Shown: positions 22,368 through 27,746 of the stretch, in pieces
How positions within the stretch are numbered: the stretch's first letter is position 1
Layout: every line of letters begins with the position of its first letter
From: Gnetum montanum
Taxonomy: Eukaryota > Streptophyta > Gnetopsida > Gnetales > Gnetaceae
DNA length: 27,746 nt
Assembly: GCA_015680685.1 (NCBI GenBank)
Contig: MNCI01025571.1
Location: 545,956-573,701 of the forward strand
Direction: 5' to 3'
Made by a program: the position numbers and the translations under genes
The notes under the pieces: generated by a model
Database searches by the model: none
Told to the model about the DNA's origin: nothing
Seen by the model: the letters and a program-made list of their open reading frames with translations, nothing else

Positions 22368-24113
22368 TGATAAAGTTAATTTTTGTTCCACTACAATATC
22401 ATATCTATGATATCATAGCAATGATGTCATAGATACAATGTCATGGTACATGCTACATCATCATTGATATGATGTCTTGGGATTTTTGCAACCCTATAAA
22501 TACCAACACTTAGGCATACAATCCATAACTTTTCCATTGCACCCTTAGCAAAATTCTTGTAGTTTGTTTTTGTAGTTAGCAATAGAGTGAATGATTATAA
22601 TGTGATGTTTAGTAGTTGTGTGGAATCTTTATCTAAGTGAAATGCACTTGGGCATAGTTCATGATTGGAAATAAAGATCGAGATTACTTTTAATCATTGT
22701 AGCATCCACTTAGTTTTACTATTTTACCTAGATTAATTTTCATGTTTACTTAGTTAACTCTTTATATTTTCAAAGTATTTTACTTTTCTTTGTTGATTAC
22801 TGATGAATGGAAGGTGCCCCCTCTGCCCAACCATATGAATCACAAGCATTCATGCATGATCTAGTTGAATTCGGTGTATGGGACTAGTTGTGGCATCTAG
22901 ATTGTTATGCCTTGATCGTAGTTTGTTGTCTTCCCACTTGGACTAGTGGTAGCTTTGTCACGTATGGTTTAGTCCAAAGTGAGGCATATGATTCTTGATG
23001 TTGTTTTGGCCTTATGCCAGTCCTAACAATAATAAAAAAATTAATTATTTAAACTAGTTAACAATGGAAAGTAAAGTCTAAACTAGCCTATGGTTGATGA
23101 CTGTCCGTTCCTAGCTTGTTGTACACATCTTGAACCCATGTACCACTACTGGGATTACTAAGCGCTATGCTACTGAGTTAACCAAGCAATAATGCTACTC
23201 GGATTACCAATTGAATACGTGTTTACTCTTGAAACTAGTTGCGATCATTTCACCAATTCATTAATATGCATGGAAACGTAAATATTAACTAAGTACATAA
23301 AAATTAAATTGCATGGAAAGTAAATCTAATCAAAGTCAAAGTGCTGCAATGAATAAGAATCAATCTCAATCTTATTGTCTTTCATGGAATGTGTCTAGGT
23401 ACATTGCCACTCAAATAAGATGTTGTACAATTGACTCAGATCCACACTATGGGCACTCATTGACTATTCTCAAAGACTATGAAATAAAACTGCAAGAGTT
23501 CAACTACTCTATTGACAAAAGAATGCCAATACATGGTAGGAGAACATGTATTTATAGTTGAAAATAGACATTATGTAGATGGGGCCACGTCAACGCGGCT
23601 GCATTGAAGTCGTTGCGTCAACGCGATCTCATTGATGTAGCCAATCGATGCTTCATCAATTAATAAAGCAAAATGAGTTCAACTGGTTTTGAGCATTTAA
23701 GTGTAATCATTTAGTAATCCTAGTAGTATTATTGCTTGGTTAGTATAACCCTTGGTAACCTAGTAATGGTTACATGACCCCAAGGCAGTATGGTAAACTA
23801 GGACCATATGCTCATCATTGTAGGCTAGAATAGATTTACATTCTTGTCATTACTTAGACTTAGTGTTTTACTTCATTTTCATTATGTTCACACTTAGGAG
23901 TAAAATGACCCTAACAACATTAGTTAATCATATGTCTTACTAAGAGCTAAACCATACACTTGCACTTCACTATCTCAAAGTGGGAACTTAACTATCACAA
24001 ACCTAATATCAAACTTTAGCATAATAACACTTTTCATTCGTAGATTATGATATAGTTGTGCGTGAGCACTTGTGACTTGTATGGTAGAGTGTTGGATGTT
24101 CCACCACTCATCA
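22368..24113 (+). mobile_element. element B 3' LTR, split by a solo LTR
   Basis: Outer parts 22368-22800 and 23664-24113 align with the 5' LTR at 18029-18876; together they are 883 bp. TATAAATA at 22495-22502 is intact here. The interruption at 22801-23658 has its own LTR termini and near-duplicated flanks. Confidence 0.85.
22801..23658 (-). mobile_element. element C: solo LTR nested in the 3' LTR of element B
   Basis: Read on the - strand it runs TGATGAAG to TTCATCA, 858 bp, with inverted TGATGAA/TTCATCA ends. Flanks ATTAC (22796-22800) and ATTAA (23659-23663) agree in four of five bases. It contains CTATAAATA (23549-23556 on the + strand as TATTTATA) and the same landmark order as the LTRs of A, B and D (TTTGAGTGGCAATG, TTGGTAATCCGAGTAG, GGACTAAACCATACG). 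No internal region is present, so it arose by recombination between two LTRs. The open stretch at 23313-23561 is LTR sequence. Confidence 0.85.
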
Positions 24114-24115
24114 AA

Positions 24116-24215
24116 GGGGAATGCCCTATGGTTCTCAAAAGAGAAGGGAATGTTCCATGGTTATCAAAATACGAAGGAATGCTTCAAGGTTCTTAAAGAG
24201 GGAAGAGAATGCCCT
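24116..24215 (+). repeat. imperfect minisatellite, about 29-bp unit
   Basis: Units begin GAATGCCCTATGGTTC, GAATGTTCCATGGTTATC, GAATGCTTCAAGGTTCTT and GAATGCCCTAGGTTAG, spaced 29-30 bp apart. It lies directly at the right edge of element B. Confidence 0.65.
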
Positions 24216-24691
24216 AGGTTAGTTTTCAATGTGAGGCTAAAGTCCCAAAGATTTCTTCTCATGCTAGCATTAACTACTACTAGGCATGGGAAGTGGTTAT
24301 CCTAAGGTATGAAGTGGTCTCCCGATAGACATAAAGGATTGACTCTACACTTCCACATAAAATTCTAGAGGTAGAAAAAGTGACTCTCATGTAAACTAAG
24401 TAGATTTTGCTCTAGGTAGAAAGGTTGGTATTGCTTGGAAAATGAGATTAGCATATTCTTCCTTAAGTTAGATTGCACAAGCATTTTTGTGTCTCAATTT
24501 GATGTCAAGTTAAGTTGAACATTCGTGCTTTATGGTTAATAATGTTAGCCATTAAAGCTTCTTATTTAAAATTGTTAGATGCTCTTTAATTAGCTCAATA
24601 CCCTTGATATCTACCTTACTCTCTACAATAAAGAAGTATATGACTAAAGACTTAAGTTCTAAGGATGTTGCTTCTTTCAAACAAGGGAGGT
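24216..24691. other. host backbone without recognised features
   Basis: AT-rich, no convincing exon or element end. An open stretch at 24072-24305 crosses the LTR end and the minisatellite and is accidental. Confidence 0.55.
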
Positions 24692-25235
24692 TGTAAGAAA
24701 GCATGCCTTATGGTGGTTCAAAGATTACTCCCTCTTTAGAATTGGGGGTTGGAAGAAGTGTGGAGTTCCTTATGGGTTACATGTCATCTTAACCATCACT
24801 AAAAAACTACATAGCCCTAATTCCTTATGTATTACGCCACACGAATATGTAGGTTTGCAGAGAATCTCTAGATTTGATGCTTAGGCTACCTTCCTTCTCT
24901 ATGGAGCATGGCTTAGGACATGATGCGTTAGAGTAGGAAAGCATCTTAGATCCCTTAAGGAATGGTATCTCTATGTGTTTGTTATTGCTCTCTATGAGCA
25001 TGATGTGTGCTAGATTGGTTGGTTGCTTATGTGATTATCTTGGTATCCTTCTGACACTTCTAACATTGTAACTAATAGGTGGCATATGTGTTGTGCACTT
25101 TTGATGTACTCATAGGTTCTTAATGAGGTTGAAGCATAGTCCATCTTGAGTCCTATCTGGAATACGTAAGCAACTTTAGAACTCTCATGTGGTGTTGAGT
25201 GGTGCTTCCCTAGAGCAGTGCCATTACAATATCAC
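24692..25235 (+). repeat. dispersed repeat R, copy 2, uninterrupted
   Basis: 544 bp aligning with 5847-6597. At about 25005-25012 it has GTGTGCTA where copy 1 carries the SINE flanked by GTGTGTTG, so this is the pre-insertion state. No coding potential. Confidence 0.75.
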
Positions 25236-25432
25236 TTAACAAAATTACATGGCGTGTATTTTTACGTAAAATTAAATAGTTATCCTATTAAGTGAGCTAT
25301 ATTATTAGATAAAGAAATCAATATAAATATATGAACCATACCAAAATTTTGCATTCAACATATGCTATTATTAGTATTGAGTAATTTTATAGAAAAAACA
25401 TCAATTGTGTTATTTATGCTTAGAACATGCAT

Positions 25433-25500
25433 CCAAGTTGGCATAGAGATACTACCTCAAGGTGCAAAGTGTCTAAGCTAACTAGTTGAGCTACAACTCT
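25433..25500 (-). repeat. possible tRNA-like cassette
   Basis: On the - strand, GTTGTAGCTCAACTAGTTAG matches a tRNA 5' end and A box closely. The B-box region is not convincing and no fold was computed. It is more likely a SINE head or tRNA remnant than a working tRNA gene. Confidence 0.3.
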
Positions 25501-25529
25501 TGTTCTATTATTGATGGAATATGTTAAAT

Positions 25530-25676
25530 ATTTTTTGGGATGTTGGAACTTGAAATTATTGAAACATAGGTACAACCTAATATTTATAAAAGTTTAGTTC
25601 TACTTAGTAGAGTCAAACTTGTGACTGAAGATTACGAGGCCAAGACCCATATCACTAGGCTAAGATCTTATTATTT
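25530..25676 (-). mobile_element. tRNA-derived SINE, second copy on the - strand
   Basis: Starts ATAATAAGATCTTAGCC near 25676, then the A-box-like TAGCCTAGTGA and a B-box-like AGTTTGACTCT. The body (TATTAGGTTGTACCTATGT) aligns with TATTGGAGTGTGCCTATAT of the 6168-6366 copy. It is therefore the same family, older or more decayed. Confidence 0.6.
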
Positions 25677-25797
25677 TGTTAAAGATATGTCAGTAGCAAT
25701 ATGCATTAACTTTTAAGTTAGTGATAAGTTAATAGAGTCTACATCATTTTTTGCATTTTTCCATTCAATGAAGGTATTATGACAATATGCAATGCAC

Positions 25798-25810
25798 AAA
25801 AAAAAAAAAA
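25798..25810 (+). repeat. A run
   Basis: Thirteen consecutive A bases. It could be the tail of a retroposed sequence, but none was identified beside it. Confidence 0.4.
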
Positions 25811-25824
25811 GGATTATAACTAAT

Positions 25825-26222
25825 AGAATTTATTGCAAATAAATAAATCCAAAACTTTGTTAGAAAACATTTTATGAAAAGTTGCCAAAAATATGACTAT
25901 GCAAAAAAATTTTACAAAAATAGTTGCATAACTTAAATATCCAAAACTTGTACATAATTTCCATTTACAAAAATATATCCATAGCTTGCATATGGTTTAT
26001 TTGCAAAATGTTTTCAATTATTAGTTGTAATTGTGCAAAATTTATTGTAAGCAAATAAAAAAATTCAAAACTTTGATAGAAAACATTATATGAGAGGTTT
26101 CCAAAAATTTCACTATGTAACACAATTTTATAAAAGCAGGTACATGACTTAAATATCCAAAAGTTATTCATAATTCATATTTTACAAAAAATATATTCAT
26201 AGCTTGCATATGTTTCTTTGCA
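25825..26222 (+). repeat. two-copy tandem duplication, period about 217 bp
   Basis: Unit 1 (about 25825-26010) and unit 2 (about 26037-26222) share TCCAAAACTTTG/TTCAAAACTTTG, AGAAAACATT, CTTAAATATCCAAAA and AGCTTGCATATG in the same order at 216-218 bp spacing. Very AT-rich, no coding potential. Element D begins two bases after it. Confidence 0.75.
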
Positions 26223-26224
26223 AG

Positions 26225-27171
26225 TGATGAATCATGGTTTGTCAAGTGCTGATATCAGACCCTTGATATCAAACCCTTGTTAACCAAGTGCAGATATCGG
26301 ACCCCTGTTATTGGACCCCTAATATTTGATGAGTCTCGATATTGGACCCTTGATATCGGGTATACGATATCGTGGCCTAGCTAGCGATATCGAATACGCG
26401 ATATCGTGGTTCCTGTGTGAGCCTATAAATACACAATTAGGCACACGGGAAAGTCATAGGAAGTTAGTGTTAGAGTAGGATCTTTTTGTCAGTTTTTCCT
26501 CTCAACCCTTTCCCCAATGCATGCCCATAGTGTGATGATTGTAATTGTACAGAACCTTTATTCGAGTGTGACGTACTTGGACACGCACATGACTAGCAAT
26601 AAAGATCAAGATTACTTCATCATTGTAGCATTCACTTAATTTTAATTATTCTTTGTTGCTTTCATAATTAATATCTCTCACCCTCATTTCCTATCCCTGT
26701 CATTAATCATGGAATGAGTACGACTTAACCACGAGCATTTAAGTGTAACTACTTGGTAACCCAGTAGTGTACCTAGGACATGCACTTGGTAATCCCAGTG
26801 GTAGTGGTACATGAGGTCCAAGATGTGTACGGATGATTAAGGAATGGATACTTATTACACTTAGGCTAGCTTAGATTCTCTCCTCCCATTTTCTCATAGT
26901 TAGATTCTCTCTCTCTCTCCTCCTTAGTCCAATTAAAGTTATTTTCCATTGTCTCTAGGAGTAGCACTAGTTTAGAACCACATCATACACCTCGCTTTGG
27001 ACTAAACCATACATGACAACATAAATACTAGTCCAAGTTGGAAGACAGCGAACTATGATCAATGAGTAACTATCTAGATACCATAACTAGTGCATCTACG
27101 GAGTTCGACCAGATCGTGCGTGAACGCTCATATTCGTATGGTTGAGTGTAGGGTTACCTCGTCACTCATCA
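26225..27171 (+). mobile_element. element D 5' LTR
   Basis: 947 bp from TGATGAATC to CACTCATCA. TATAAATA at 26424-26431, AATAAA at 26598-26603. Landmarks shared with the LTRs of A, B and C in the same order (TTGGTAACCCAGTAG, GACTAAACCATACATG, ACTCATCA) show a common origin. Confidence 0.88.
26250..26410 (+). promoter_or_regulatory. GATATC motif array in U3 of element D
   Basis: About eight GATATC or GATATT words occur in 160 bp, first as GATATCNGACCC-type units and then as CGATATCG palindromes close to the TATA box. Comparable but decayed words stand upstream of the TATA boxes of element A and of its internal promoter. Likely promoter or enhancer repeats; the factor is unknown. Confidence 0.5.
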
Positions 27172-27172
27172 T

Positions 27173-27190
27173 TGGTGCCGTTGCCAGGGA
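27173..27190 (+). other. primer-binding site for tRNA-Asp
   Basis: TGGTGCCGTTGCCAGGGA starts one base after the LTR. It is complementary at 16 of 18 positions to the 3' end of plant tRNA-Asp as I recall it; both mismatches are transitions at CpG. Use of tRNA-Asp is typical of Athila elements. Confidence 0.75.
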
Positions 27191-27305
27191 TGGTGCTAGT
27201 TATCTAGATTAGTTATATCATACTAGATCACTATAATAGGGTATTAACAATATATCTTTTAGGAAAAGAAATTAAATTCAAGTAAGTCACACACAATTCA
27301 CAACA

Positions 27306-27746
27306 ATGTCTCTTTCACAAGATAGCGATAACACAACATCTAGTGAGGCAATTCATTGGAGAACCAATGAAGGAGTTTGGAGTACTCAATCTTATGCAGG
27401 AGTTTCATATGTTCATAAACACCCCAACAATACTCAAGGACTTTTGTCATCCAACTTAGACACCTCTAGTGAAGATGGGACATCCCCAAGAATAGATGAC
27501 TATTCCTCAAGGGGTCAGTGTAGAAATAAAAATTGAACCCATGAGCAAAGTCAAGAATGCCAACATGAACAAAGACAACATCGTCCCGACTCACAAACTT
27601 ATAACCTACTTAGTGATGATGAACCCCTGTTGACCACTAAGAGCCTAATGCATATACAAGAGGCTGTTCAAATATCCCATAGGCATCGTAAAGAAAGCCG
27701 TCTACCCAGGCTTGATTTAAACAACTTTGCCAAGTTTTTAGGAGGC
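27306..27746 (+). pseudogene. gag N-terminus of element D, partial
   Basis: ATG at 27306 opens a frame of 76 codons to a TGA at 27534-27536; the same frame then continues open to the window end (THEQSQECQ to NNFAKFLGG). The single stop is one transition from CGA or TGG. The N-terminus is hydrophilic and rich in Ser, Asn, Gln and His, as in Athila gag before the conserved gag domain, which would follow outside the window. The leader of 134 bp after the LTR lacks other ATG-led frames of note. It could be a decayed but recent copy. Confidence 0.65.

Larger units (their letters stand above)
18029..24113 (+). mobile_element. element B: short gypsy element carrying only the second reading frame
   Basis: LTRs begin TGATAAAG at 18029 and 22368 and end CTCATCA at 18876 and 24113. 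Flanks GAGGG (18024-18028) and AAGGG (24114-24118) agree in four of five bases, a decayed target duplication. The interior (18877-22367) aligns with 13205-16687 of element A. No gag, protease or pol is left. The LTRs differ from each other more than those of element A do, so B is probably older. A solo LTR of another family sits in its 3' LTR. Confidence 0.85.
26225..27746 (+). mobile_element. element D: 5' part of an Athila-like gypsy element, runs off the window
   Basis: Complete LTR, primer-binding site, leader and the start of gag. It is the least decayed of the elements: the LTR keeps CpG sites and gag has one stop in 147 codons. GCAAG (26220-26224) precedes the LTR and should recur after its 3' LTR outside the window. 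Confidence 0.88.

Noticed and set aside
23313-23561. 82-codon open frame on the + strand
   Set aside because: Lies inside the solo LTR of element C and is antisense to its U3-R region.
24116-24215. CRISPR-like array
   Set aside because: Units are adjacent and imperfect with no spacers, in plant nuclear DNA.
24072-24305. 77-codon open frame on the + strand
   Set aside because: Crosses the end of the element B LTR and the minisatellite; open by chance.

Overview
This window is nuclear DNA of a seed plant. It holds part of one ordinary plant gene with spliced exons, and almost everything else is nested, decayed LTR retrotransposon sequence. The AT-rich, repeat-packed setting and a housekeeping gene with retroelements in its introns would suit a conifer or other gymnosperm, but that is inference; no sequence here fixes the species.

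Region 1 (1-1619) is the 3' part of a Ty1/copia element on the + strand: reverse transcriptase and RNase H with two in-frame stops, a polypurine tract and a 3' LTR. Region 2 (2571-4705, - strand) is an NSE1-like gene, the RING-type subunit of the SMC5/6 DNA-repair complex. Five exons join in frame to 207 codons, covering everything except the last zinc-ligand pair. The missing terminal exon is not visible before the copia element and may lie beyond the window edge, which would put the copia insertion in the last intron. Region 3 (4861-7460) is non-coding and contains one copy of a dispersed repeat interrupted by a tRNA-derived SINE.

Region 4 (7466-17585) is a Ty3/gypsy element, called element A here, with a perfect 5-bp target duplication (ATCCA). 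It has a decayed gag-protease frame with an Athila-type zinc knuckle and no visible reverse transcriptase or integrase. A second, roughly 900-codon reading frame before the 3' LTR encodes a globular domain, a Gln-rich linker and a long coiled coil. Region 5 (18029-24113), element B, is related but diverged. It keeps only the second reading frame between its LTRs, and its 3' LTR is split by a reverse-oriented solo LTR of a third family (element C). Region 6 (24114-26224) resumes the host backbone with a minisatellite, an uninterrupted copy of the dispersed repeat, more tRNA-like cassettes and a 217-bp tandem duplication. Region 7 (26225 to the end) is the start of a fourth related element, D: complete 5' LTR, primer-binding site matching plant tRNA-Asp, and the start of gag.

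The point most worth following up is the second reading frame of elements A and B. It is shared by two elements of different age, is the only coding region left in B, and in A is preceded by a TATA box with LTR-like upstream motifs and a plausible 5'-leader intron. Two single N bases (8335, 11737) fall where sequence appears to be missing and probably mark collapsed assembly gaps, so the apparent absence of pol in element A must be treated with care. All homology statements are from reading the sequence by eye; no database search was run.
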